From a bacterium (lineage in GTDB: Bacteria; Eisenbacteria; RBG-16-71-46; CAIMUX01): a DNA stretch of 64,000 bases. Both the position numbers and the translations under genes were made by a program. Shown here in pieces: positions 9,203 through 17,041 of this stretch (position 1 is its first letter; each line of letters starts with the position of its first letter). The DNA is taken from positions 310,001 through 374,000 of the forward strand of contig JAUIHP010000002.1 of NCBI GenBank assembly GCA_030431975.1. The letters run 5' to 3'. The notes under the pieces are model-generated. The model searched no databases, had not been told where the DNA came from, and saw only the letters and a program-made list of their open reading frames with translations.

Positions 9203-10516
9203 CTACAGGTCGAAGAGCAGGACGAGAATTGCCGTGATGAAGAGATTGGCGATGGCAAGCGGCAACATGCCCTTCCATCCCAATCCCATGAGCTGGTCAT
9301 AGCGGAACCGGGGCAGAGTCCAACGGACCCAGACGAACGCAAACCCGAAGAAGGTGAGCTTGCCGCAAAAGGTCAGGAACTGGATGACGGCGGCGGCGAC
9401 GCTCGATCCGGTTCCGTCCAGGGGGCTGGCCGCAAAGAAAGCCAGTCCGCCGAGGCAGGCCAAAGCCTGCAGTCCCAGGACGGCGGTCCAGAAGTTCGCT
9501 TCGTGTTTCCGCTTGTCGGTGTAGAGACGCTGCAGCGTGCGGTGCCATTTCCGCGCCGGAAGAATGAGCAGAATCGAAAGAATCGCGATCTTGGCGAGCA
9601 GCACCAAGACGACGGTGTTGGCGTGCGTGATCAGGGACTCCGTCGGAACGAACGGCACCTGCCATCCACCAAAGAAAAGGGTCACCGTCACGGCCGACGC
9701 CACCAGAATGTTCACATACTCCGCCATGAAGAAGAGCGCGAACTTCACGCTGGAGTACTCGACGTGATAGCCGACGATCTCCGATTCCGCTTCCGGAAGA
9801 TCAAACGGGTTTCGGTTCGTCTCGGCAATCACCGCGGTCATGAAAAGGATGGCGCCCACCGGCTGGATGATGAAGCCCCACTTGGGAAGCCCGAGCGTGA
9901 GGAAGCCGAGCTGTAGGGTGGGTCCCCAGAATTCACCCTGCTGCTGTGCGATCGCATTCAGGTCGAGCGTCCCGAACATCATGATGAGACCAATGATCGA
10001 GAGCGACAGCGAGAGTTCGTAGGAGATCATCTGTGCAGAGGCACGCAGTCCGCCCAGGATCGAGTACTTGTTGTTGGCTCCGTAGCCCGCAAAGATGATG
10101 CCGAAAACGCCAAAGGAGGCAATGGCGAAGACCCAGAGGATGCCCACGTTCAGGTTGAGCGCCTGCATGCGGATGGCGTGGTCGCCGATCTGCAAAGTGT
10201 CCGCGAAGGGCACGACCGCGAAGGTCATGAGGGAGATCATCATCGCGATGAACGGCGCAATCAGGAAGTAGAACCTGTGCACGCCTGCCGGAGTGATGTC
10301 CTCTTTCATGAGGAGCTTGAGAACGTCGGCGATGTTGTGGATGAACCCGGCCATACGGATTCCGAGCACATTGGCCCGGTTCGGCCCCGTTCGATCCGCG
10401 ATGTAGGCGGAGACTTTCCGCTCGAACCAGATCATGAGCGGAATCATGCTCAGCTGCAGGCCCCATACGAGGACGGCACGCCCGGCGGATATGGCAAGTT
10501 CGGCTGCGGGTGGCAT
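9203..10516 (-). CDS. nuoH: NADH-quinone oxidoreductase subunit H
   Basis: A 437-residue membrane subunit forming the quinone tunnel with NuoB and NuoD. Conserved loops are present: WFERKVSAYIADRTGPNRAN near the N-terminus and AETNRNPFDLPEAESEIVGY in the middle. It is about 110 residues longer than E. coli NuoH (325). The extra length lies mostly in the C-terminal third, with added hydrophobic segments (LQALACLGGLAFFAAS). ATG at 10516 is preferred over an in-frame GTG at 10558 because it matches the family N-terminus. Confidence 0.95.
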   Translation of the reverse strand: MPPAAELAISAGRAVLVWGLQLSMIPLMIWFERKVSAYIADRTGPNRANVLGIRMAGFIHNIADVLKLLMKEDITPAGVHRFYFLIAPFIAMMISLMTFAVVPFADTLQIGDHAIRMQALNLNVGILWVFAIASFGVFGIIFAGYGANNKYSILGGLRASAQMISYELSLSLSIIGLIMMFGTLDLNAIAQQQGEFWGPTLQLGFLTLGLPKWGFIIQPVGAILFMTAVIAETNRNPFDLPEAESEIVGYHVEYSSVKFALFFMAEYVNILVASAVTVTLFFGGWQVPFVPTESLITHANTVVLVLLAKIAILSILLILPARKWHRTLQRLYTDKRKHEANFWTAVLGLQALACLGGLAFFAASPLDGTGSSVAAAVIQFLTFCGKLTFFGFAFVWVRWTLPRFRYDQLMGLGWKGMLPLAIANLFITAILVLLFDL

Positions 10517-10585
10517 CTTCCCTTTTCTACTCCGTTTCCTCTTCGTGAATCCGTCCACGAAGAGTGCACTGTTTGGCCCGGGACC

Positions 10586-12181
10586 TCATCGACCGCTTGC
10601 CGGCGCGGTAACTCCGGCATCCCGGCCGGCGTCCTGTCCGGCGTCAAGAAGCCGACCTTCGTCCCCAACCTGCGCGTACTCCAGGTTGGCGAACGTCGGC
10701 TCGTTGGAGGTGAGTTCCTGCCAGAGATCCTTGGGTCCGTTCCAACCGAATTCGTCACCGGTAAACTCTGCGATTCGAGCCAGGAGGTTCGGGCCCCACA
10801 GCGCGTCCCCACGCGGCGTGAACGCCTTGCGGAAACGTTGGACTCGTCCCTCGAAGTTGACGAACGTGCCGTCGCACTCGCTGTGCGGCGCCATCGGCAG
10901 AGCCAGTCCCGCGGCCCCGCTCGTGCTGTTCTCGTTGCTGCCCACGTAGATGACCCGCTGAAAGGTCTGGATCCCGTCCGCGAGATCCTTTTGGAATCCG
11001 ATGGGGTCGTCTCCGAAGATCAGAAGAACCGAGCCGCCGTCGGAAAGAAGGTCCGCGGGATTCCTGGTCAGCCCCAAAGCCTCCAGTCCGCGGCTGTTCG
11101 GATTGGTGTCGGCCCGGCGAAGGATTTCGTCCTCGACCCCGGCCGGACGGACGTTGCCGCCCCCCACCCGCGTCGTTCCCAACACATCGAGTGCGAACTT
11201 CTTGGCGGCGTAGAGCACTTCCGTCGAACACTGTGGTGACACGAGTACGACCGCGTCCGATCCCTTTCCGGACCCGACCGCTTCGTTGATCCACGAACCG
11301 GCCAGTTCCAGAGCTTCGTGGAACGGGCGCTCCTGCCCCTCGACGATCGCGACATCGAGGCGGTTGTCATTCAGTTCTTTGTAGGTCACGCGGCCGGGAT
11401 CACACATCCAGAAGTCATTGACCGCCATGTTTTCCCGAGGACGGTAGCGATAAGCCTTTCCGTCGTCGAATTCGAGATAGGTGTTGCAGCCCCGGGCACA
11501 GCCCGTACACAACGACTTGGCCGTCCGCAAGTGCCAGACACGCTTCTGGAATCGGAAGTCGCGGGAAGTCAGCGCGCCGACCGGACAGATATCGACCGTG
11601 TTCAGGGAGTAATCGTTGTCCAGCTCCCGGCCCGGGAAGGTCGTGATCTCGGCGCGGTATCCCCGGTTGACGATTCGTAACTCACCGGTCTTCGTGACCT
11701 GGTCGCAAAAGCGGGTGCAACGCGTGCAGAGGACGCAACGTTCGGCGTCCAGCATGACGCGGGGGCCGACCGGAACGGCCTTGCGCTTGTGGTGTTTGGG
11801 AAGATCGAGACGACTCTCGTACTTCCCATTGCTCATGTAGTAATCCTGAAGAAGGCACTCTCCGGACTGGTCACAAATCGGACAGTCGAGCGGGTGGTTG
11901 AGGAAGAGAAACTCCAGAACTCCGGCCTGCATCTGCTTGACCCGGTCGCTGTCGGTACGGAAGGCCAGCCCTTCTTTGACGAAGGAATTGCACGCGATCT
12001 GCAGCTTGGAAACGCCTTCGATCTCGATGAGGCATTGACGGCAGTTACCGTCGACTCCCAGCCCGGGGTGGTAGCAGAAGTGAGGAATCTCGACACCGGC
12101 GGCACGCGCGGCTTCGATGAGGTTGAGTCCCTCTTCCGCCTGGACTTCCTGTCCGTTGATTTGGATCGTGACCTTCGCCAT
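10586..12181 (-). CDS. nuoG: NADH-quinone oxidoreductase subunit G, short form
   Basis: A 531-residue iron-sulfur subunit of the peripheral arm. Ligands in order: [2Fe-2S] N1b (CYHPGLGVDGNCRQC and a later Cys), His-ligated N5 (HPLDCPICDQSGEC), N4 (CVLCTRCTRFC plus DICPVGALTS), and a further C-x2-C-x3-C-x27-C set that matches the ligands of cluster N7. The molybdopterin-like domain that follows is much shorter than in E. coli (908) or Thermus (783), and the gene ends with a low-complexity tail (DAGQDAGRDAG). ATG at 12181 is supported by AGAGGGG upstream; the longer frame has no homology. Confidence 0.95.
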   Translation of the reverse strand: MAKVTIQINGQEVQAEEGLNLIEAARAAGVEIPHFCYHPGLGVDGNCRQCLIEIEGVSKLQIACNSFVKEGLAFRTDSDRVKQMQAGVLEFLFLNHPLDCPICDQSGECLLQDYYMSNGKYESRLDLPKHHKRKAVPVGPRVMLDAERCVLCTRCTRFCDQVTKTGELRIVNRGYRAEITTFPGRELDNDYSLNTVDICPVGALTSRDFRFQKRVWHLRTAKSLCTGCARGCNTYLEFDDGKAYRYRPRENMAVNDFWMCDPGRVTYKELNDNRLDVAIVEGQERPFHEALELAGSWINEAVGSGKGSDAVVLVSPQCSTEVLYAAKKFALDVLGTTRVGGGNVRPAGVEDEILRRADTNPNSRGLEALGLTRNPADLLSDGGSVLLIFGDDPIGFQKDLADGIQTFQRVIYVGSNENSTSGAAGLALPMAPHSECDGTFVNFEGRVQRFRKAFTPRGDALWGPNLLARIAEFTGDEFGWNGPKDLWQELTSNEPTFANLEYAQVGDEGRLLDAGQDAGRDAGVTAPASGR

Positions 12182-12191
12182 GAAGACCCCT

Positions 12192-13490
12192 CTAGTGAAC
12201 GGACTCGAGGAAGTGTGATGACTTCCCGCGAATCGGACAGCGCCCGGCGCCGACATGGGCTTCGAACTCGGTCCGGAACTTCCGGATGAAACTCTCGGTC
12301 GGCATGGCCGCGGCGTCCGAGAGCACGCAGATCGTCGTCCCCATCATGTTGTCGCAGATGGAAAGCAGCTTGTCGAGATCCGCGGACGTTCCGTGTCCGG
12401 ATTCCAGACGGAACACGAGATTGCGAATCCAGGCCGTGCCTTCACGACAGGGAGAGCACTGGCCGCAGGACTCGTGCGCATAGAACTTCAGAATGACGGC
12501 CAGAGCCCAGACCATGCAGGTGTCTTCGTCCATGACGATCATGCCGCCGGATCCGAGCATCGTTCCGGCTTCCACGCAGCTTTCGTAATCGAGATGGACG
12601 GCGTCGGCCTCTTCTCCCGTCAGAACGGGAACGGAGGAACCCCCGACGATGTTGGCCTTCTGCCTCTTCCCGTCCCGGATCCCGCCGCAAAGGTCGTGGA
12701 CCAGCGTCTTGCAGGGCAGTCCCAACTCGATCTCGTAGTTTCCAGGACGATTGACGTGCCCGCTCACGCTGAAGAGCTTGGTGCCCGGCGATTTTTCCGT
12801 TCCGTACTTCCGGTAAGCCTCTGCGCCATGTTCGAGGATCCAAGGAACCGCCTGGATCGTTTCTACGTTGTTGACCACCGTTGGACAGCCGAAGACTCCG
12901 ACGACAGCCGGAAATGGCGGCTTCAGGCGAGGCTGTCCCTTCTTTCCTTCCAACGACTCGATGAGGCCGGTCTCTTCCCCGCAGATATACGCGCCGGCGC
13001 CACGGTGGACCGTAACGTCCAGGCTGTAGCCCTTACCGTTGATGTCACGACCGAGGTAGCCCTTCTCATAGGCCTCCTTGACCGCATCACGGATCCGGTA
13101 GTACGGGACGCCGAACTCACCCCGGATGTAGATGTAGGCGTGAGAGATTCCGACGGCCCAACCGGTGATGATGATGCCTTCGATCAGTGCGTGTGGATCC
13201 TTCGTCAGAAGGTCGCGGTCCTTGAAGGTGCCGGGCTCGGACTCGTCCGCATTCACGCAGAGATACTTCGGCTTGTCCGTCTCTTTCGGCACGAAGCCCC
13301 ACTTCATCCCGGTGGGGAAACCCGCTCCCCCACGACCGCGAAGCCCGGACTCTTTGACCACGTTGATGATCTGCTCTGGGTCCATGGCGAAGGCCTTCTT
13401 GAAGACCTGATAACCACCCGCCTTTTCGTAGGCGGCCAGAGTCCAGGACTCCGGGTTGTCGTAGCGTTGGGTGAGGAGTTTGACTTCCAT
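12192..13490 (-). CDS. nuoF: NADH-quinone oxidoreductase subunit F (NADH/FMN site)
   Basis: A 432-residue subunit that oxidises NADH via FMN and passes electrons to cluster N3 (E. coli 445). Glycine-rich nucleotide/FMN motifs are GLRGRGGAGFPTGMKW and RGAGAYICGEETGLIESLEG. Cluster N3 ligands are ESCGQCSPCREG and a downstream Cys in GTTICVLSDA. The start overlaps the nuoE stop by one base (TAATG). Confidence 0.97.
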   Translation of the reverse strand: MEVKLLTQRYDNPESWTLAAYEKAGGYQVFKKAFAMDPEQIINVVKESGLRGRGGAGFPTGMKWGFVPKETDKPKYLCVNADESEPGTFKDRDLLTKDPHALIEGIIITGWAVGISHAYIYIRGEFGVPYYRIRDAVKEAYEKGYLGRDINGKGYSLDVTVHRGAGAYICGEETGLIESLEGKKGQPRLKPPFPAVVGVFGCPTVVNNVETIQAVPWILEHGAEAYRKYGTEKSPGTKLFSVSGHVNRPGNYEIELGLPCKTLVHDLCGGIRDGKRQKANIVGGSSVPVLTGEEADAVHLDYESCVEAGTMLGSGGMIVMDEDTCMVWALAVILKFYAHESCGQCSPCREGTAWIRNLVFRLESGHGTSADLDKLLSICDNMMGTTICVLSDAAAMPTESFIRKFRTEFEAHVGAGRCPIRGKSSHFLESVH

Positions 13491-14044
13491 TACTTGCCTC
13501 GGGCGCGGAGCTGGTCCACGAACTGGCCGACACTCTCGGGTGTGAACGGACCGTGGTACTCATCATTCATCTGACACATGGGAGCAATGTCGCAGGCGGC
13601 CAGACACTCGACTTCGTCAAGGGAGATGAGGCCGTCCGGAGTCGTTTCTCCCAGCCCGATCCCCAGCTTCTCCCGCAGGCACTCGAGAATGGTCTCGCCT
13701 CCCATGAGCATGCAGGAGATGTTCGTGCACAGCTGGATGTGGTACTTCCCCATCGGGCGGCGGTAGTACATCGTATAGAAACTGACGACTCCGTAGACGT
13801 GGGACGGCGGCAGATCGAGCAACTCGGCCACGTACTCGATGACTTCGGTACTGCACCAACCAAACTCTTCCTGAGCCATCCACAAGGTCGGAAGCACGGC
13901 CGCCTGTTTCGTGGGATAGCGGGTCAGGAGTTCCGCGAACCGCTTCTGGTTCTCGTCCGAGAAGCGAACGGCGTGGCCCATACTCTCGACGGGACAGGCA
14001 TCGCGACCGGCGATGTCGAGGTTCGGGTTCTGATATGGCTGCAT
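13490..14044 (-). CDS. nuoE: NADH-quinone oxidoreductase subunit E ([2Fe-2S])
   Basis: A 184-residue thioredoxin-like ferredoxin carrying cluster N1a (E. coli 166). The helical N-terminal domain contains KQAAVLPTLWMAQEEFG. Cluster ligands are CTNISC and CLAACDIAPMCQ. The N-terminal 20 residues (with DACPVESMGH) are extra. The 123 bp between this gene and nuoCD shows no ORF or clear hairpin. Confidence 0.97.
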   Translation of the reverse strand: MQPYQNPNLDIAGRDACPVESMGHAVRFSDENQKRFAELLTRYPTKQAAVLPTLWMAQEEFGWCSTEVIEYVAELLDLPPSHVYGVVSFYTMYYRRPMGKYHIQLCTNISCMLMGGETILECLREKLGIGLGETTPDGLISLDEVECLAACDIAPMCQMNDEYHGPFTPESVGQFVDQLRARGK

Positions 14045-14167
14045 CTATCTAAGCTCCTGCCTTGCCGGCCGCCGCTGTCCCTGCACCGCTCACTTCGACA
14101 AACGTGACAGGGTCGAGTGAAGTCAGCGTCCGTGTCGGTCGACACCCGAAATGGCCACGAACGGCCT

Positions 14168-15898
14168 CTACCGATCGAGTTCTCCGGCCACGATGTTCAA
14201 ACTTCCCAGAATAGCCACCGCGTCCGCGATCATCTCTCCTTCGACGATGTGCGGAAACGCGCTGTAGATGTAGAAACAAGGTGGGCGCACCTTGCATTTG
14301 TAGGGCTTCATGCCGCCGTCGCTGACGATGTAGAAGCCCAGCTCACCGTTTGGAGCCTCCGTCCAGGAGTAGACCTCCCCCTGTGGCGGAGTGATTCCGT
14401 GCATGACGATCTTGAAGTGATTGACCAGACCTTCGATGTTGGCATAGGTCTTCGACTGCTTGTCCGGCAGATAGGCCATCGGATGATCGGCCCGGAACGG
14501 TCCGTCCGGAAGATTGTCGAGAGCCTGCTCCACGATTCGCGCGCTCTGCTTGATCTCCTCGAACCGAATCATGATCCGGTCGTAGCTGTCTCCCTGATGG
14601 CCAACCGGCACTTCGAAGTCATACTGCTCGTAACCGTAGTACGGGTCGGACTTGCGCAGGTCGTGATCGAGACCGCAGCCCCGCAGACAGGGACCGACCC
14701 ACCCATAGGAGATAGCGTCGTCGAGCGAGATCTTGCCGACGCCCACCGTTCGATCGAGGAAGATCCGGTTTCGCGCCACCAACTTCAGCGTGTCGTCGAC
14801 ATGCTGAGGGATCTCTGCAAGGACGGCGCGCGTCTGCTCGACAAAGTCGTCATTGATGTCGTTCCAAAGTCCCCCGACCCGGGTGTAGCTGTTGGTCAGA
14901 CGGGCTCCGGTCACTCCCTCGATGACGTTGTAGATCTTCTCGCGCAGGTTGAAGAGGTACCAGAAGTTCGTCAGCGCTCCCAGGTCGACGATGTTGGCGC
15001 CGTTGCAGACGAGGTGATCCATGATGCGCGAGAGCTCGCACAGAATGACCCGAATGGCCTGACAGCGCGGCGGGACCTCGATCCCGCACAGTTCCTCGAC
15101 AGCCTTGATGTAGCCGACGTTGTTCGAAATCGCCGACAGATAGTTCAGTCGGTCGGTGTAAGGAACGACCTGGTTGTATTCGTGCGTCTCCGCCGACTTC
15201 TCGAACCCGCGATGGAGGTAGCCGATCTCCGGAATCGAATAGAGGATTCGCTCCCCATCCAGCTCGACCAGATTCCTGAGCGTTCCGTGAGACGCGGGGT
15301 GCGACGGCCCGATGTTGAGAATCATCGTCTCGCCGGGATCTTCGTCCGTGCGATTGCGGCGTTCCGGGAACCGGCGCCGACGAAGTTCAAGTTCGTCGAG
15401 AAGGGTCTCGGCCTCGGAACACCAGTGGCCGCGGTAGATGTCGTAATCCTTGCGCAACGGATGTCCGACGAACTCGTGGTGATTGAGAATCCGTTTGAGG
15501 TTGGGATGACCCTCGAAGCGGACGCCGTACTGATCGAACGCTTCCCTCTCGCCCCAGTCCGCCGCTGCCCACAGCCCGACCGCGGTCGGGACCCAGGCAT
15601 CCTCCTCGGGGATGGCGCACTTGACGGCCACCCGCAGCTCATTGGGGATGTTGCGAAGCAGGTAGACGACGTCGAACCGGTCGTCCTCGCGCAGGTAGAG
15701 CATGTCGACGACGGTCAGTTCGCTGAGCTGGTGGAGCCTGAACTCCGGGTCGTCACGGAGAAACTGCAAGGTTTCGGCCAAGGCCGCCCGCTTGACGCGG
15801 ACACAGGGCATCGGGAGCAGCACCGTTTCTTCGAGAAGGCCGTCCCCGATCCTTTGCCGAAGCTTCGAGAAGTCGATCCCCGTGCTTGTCGTCACCAC
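14168..15898 (-). CDS. nuoCD: NADH-quinone oxidoreductase fused subunits C/D
   Basis: A 576-residue natural fusion of NuoC (about 1-175) and NuoD (about 195-576), as in E. coli (600). The C part has FDVVYLLRNIPNELRVAVK and the ERE(A)FDQYGVRFEGHP signature. The D part begins MILNIGPSHPASHGTLRN and has the quinone-site loop YLHRGFEKSAE. GTG at 15898 is chosen: it lies just after the nuoB stop with GAGGA 4 nt upstream, and the NuoC family start follows. The frame is open 52 codons further but overlaps nuoB with no homology. Confidence 0.96.
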   Translation of the reverse strand: MVTTSTGIDFSKLRQRIGDGLLEETVLLPMPCVRVKRAALAETLQFLRDDPEFRLHQLSELTVVDMLYLREDDRFDVVYLLRNIPNELRVAVKCAIPEEDAWVPTAVGLWAAADWGEREAFDQYGVRFEGHPNLKRILNHHEFVGHPLRKDYDIYRGHWCSEAETLLDELELRRRRFPERRNRTDEDPGETMILNIGPSHPASHGTLRNLVELDGERILYSIPEIGYLHRGFEKSAETHEYNQVVPYTDRLNYLSAISNNVGYIKAVEELCGIEVPPRCQAIRVILCELSRIMDHLVCNGANIVDLGALTNFWYLFNLREKIYNVIEGVTGARLTNSYTRVGGLWNDINDDFVEQTRAVLAEIPQHVDDTLKLVARNRIFLDRTVGVGKISLDDAISYGWVGPCLRGCGLDHDLRKSDPYYGYEQYDFEVPVGHQGDSYDRIMIRFEEIKQSARIVEQALDNLPDGPFRADHPMAYLPDKQSKTYANIEGLVNHFKIVMHGITPPQGEVYSWTEAPNGELGFYIVSDGGMKPYKCKVRPPCFYIYSAFPHIVEGEMIADAVAILGSLNIVAGELDR

Positions 15899-15905
15899 GT
15901 CTTCC

Positions 15906-16493
15906 TCACTTCCCCGTGCGTGACATGCGGTTCTGCAGCTCGACGATGGCTTGGAGCACCGATTCCGGTCGCGGTGGGCAGCCTGCGATGTAGTAGTCGA
16001 CGGGGATGACCTTGTCGATGCCCTGAAGTGTGCAGTAGTTGTCGTAGAAACCACCGCTGGATGCGCACACGCCCATCGACAGAACGTACTTGGGCTCGCA
16101 CATCTGGTCGTAGATCCGCTTGAGGATCGGCACCATCTTATAGGTGATGGTGCCGGCCACGATCATGAGGTCGGCCTGCCGGGGCGAGAACCGCACGAGC
16201 TCGGCGCCAAAACGGGAAATGTCGAACACGCTGGAGACTGTGCCCATGAATTCGATGGCGCAGCAGGCCGTTCCGAAGGGGATCGGCCAAAGGGAGTTCT
16301 TCCGTCCCCAGGCGACAACCTCTTCCATACGAGTGATGGTGACGGCGTCCCCCAGCATGTCCACGTCCGCATCTCCGGGCCGGGAGAGGTTGGCCTGCCG
16401 CGGATAGACGATCTGGTTGGCCTTCGGTGAGTCCATGCCCGGCGTATCCGGAGTGGCCGGGCTGGCCGGGGTGTCTTCACCCTTTAGTCCCAT
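15906..16493 (-). CDS. nuoB: NADH-quinone oxidoreductase subunit B (cluster N2)
   Basis: A 195-residue subunit holding the terminal cluster N2 next to quinone. Ligand motifs are GTACCAIEFM, GVCASSGGFY and GCPPRPE. Two in-frame ATGs exist. ATG at 16493 is favoured because GGGAGG lies 6 nt upstream, inside the nuoA tail; the ATG at 16514 lacks such a site. The first 45 residues are a Pro/Asp-rich leader absent from E. coli NuoB. Confidence 0.96.
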   Translation of the reverse strand: MGLKGEDTPASPATPDTPGMDSPKANQIVYPRQANLSRPGDADVDMLGDAVTITRMEEVVAWGRKNSLWPIPFGTACCAIEFMGTVSSVFDISRFGAELVRFSPRQADLMIVAGTITYKMVPILKRIYDQMCEPKYVLSMGVCASSGGFYDNYCTLQGIDKVIPVDYYIAGCPPRPESVLQAIVELQNRMSRTGK

Positions 16494-16840
16494 TCCAAAC
16501 CTCCCTTTCGCCATTCATAGACCAAACCGAGGACGAGAATCGCCAGGAATATGCTCATCACGCCAAAGCCGAACCAGCCCAACTCCTTGAAGCGGACCGC
16601 CCAGGGAAAGAGAAAGACGGCCTCGACATCGAAGAGCAGAAAGCTCACCGCGACCAAATAGAAGCGGACGGGAAATCGTTGTTCGGCTGATGTGGGCGGC
16701 GCAATTCCCGATTCATAGGGAACGCTCTTGGCCGCGCTGGGATTCTTCGGTCCAAGCACATTGGTGAGGACCAACATGACGATCGGAATCATCAGGGCCA
16801 GTGGCAGTACGAAGAGCAGGGGCGTGTACGACCAGTCCAC
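16484..16840 (-). CDS. nuoA: NADH-quinone oxidoreductase subunit A
   Basis: A 118-residue, three-helix membrane subunit (E. coli 147). It has the conserved loop YESGIAPPTSAEQRFPVRFY and the helix FLLFDVEAVFLFPWAV with its acidic residues. It is the first gene of the operon. GTG at 16840 has GAGAGG about 8 nt upstream; another GTG three codons earlier is directly abutted by that site and so is less likely. The gene overlaps nuoB by 10 nt. Confidence 0.95.
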   Translation of the reverse strand: MDWSYTPLLFVLPLALMIPIVMLVLTNVLGPKNPSAAKSVPYESGIAPPTSAEQRFPVRFYLVAVSFLLFDVEAVFLFPWAVRFKELGWFGFGVMSIFLAILVLGLVYEWRKGGLEWD

Positions 16841-16911
16841 CGTTTGCACCTCTCGAGGAGATTGCCAGTCACGACATCAACGATGGGCCATCGTAGACGG
16901 TCGGCTGGGCG

Positions 16912-16935
16912 ACTTTGAGAAAAATTTCTCAAAGT
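16912..16935. promoter_or_regulatory. 24-bp palindrome in nuo leader
   Basis: Two perfect 11-bp arms (ACTTTGAGAAA / TTTCTCAAAGT) are separated by 2 bp. It sits just downstream of the predicted -10 box and would be near +8 to +31 of the transcript. It could be an operator for a dimeric repressor or a leader hairpin. It is AT-rich in a GC-rich surrounding, which argues for function. Confidence 0.55.
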
Positions 16936-16949
16936 ATTGGCGACGCGTC

Positions 16950-16977
16950 ACATTAGCACAGCCAAACAAACGGTCAA
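16950..16977 (-). promoter_or_regulatory. Candidate sigma70-type promoter of nuo operon
   Basis: On the minus strand TTGACC (16977-16972) and TAATGT (16955-16950) are separated by 16 bp, about 110 nt before the nuoA start. No other good pair is seen in the gap between nuoA and the LVIVD gene. Prediction by eye only. Confidence 0.45.
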
Positions 16978-17041
16978 CCGGCGTTTCCCCGGCTTCGCCT
17001 ACGGATCTCCCGGCGCTCGTTTCCTTGGAATGGAAGGTGGC

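Noticed and set aside
14117-16009. 630-codon plus-strand frame
   Set aside because: Antisense shadow of nuoCD; composition rich in Val, Asp and Arg with no family resemblance.
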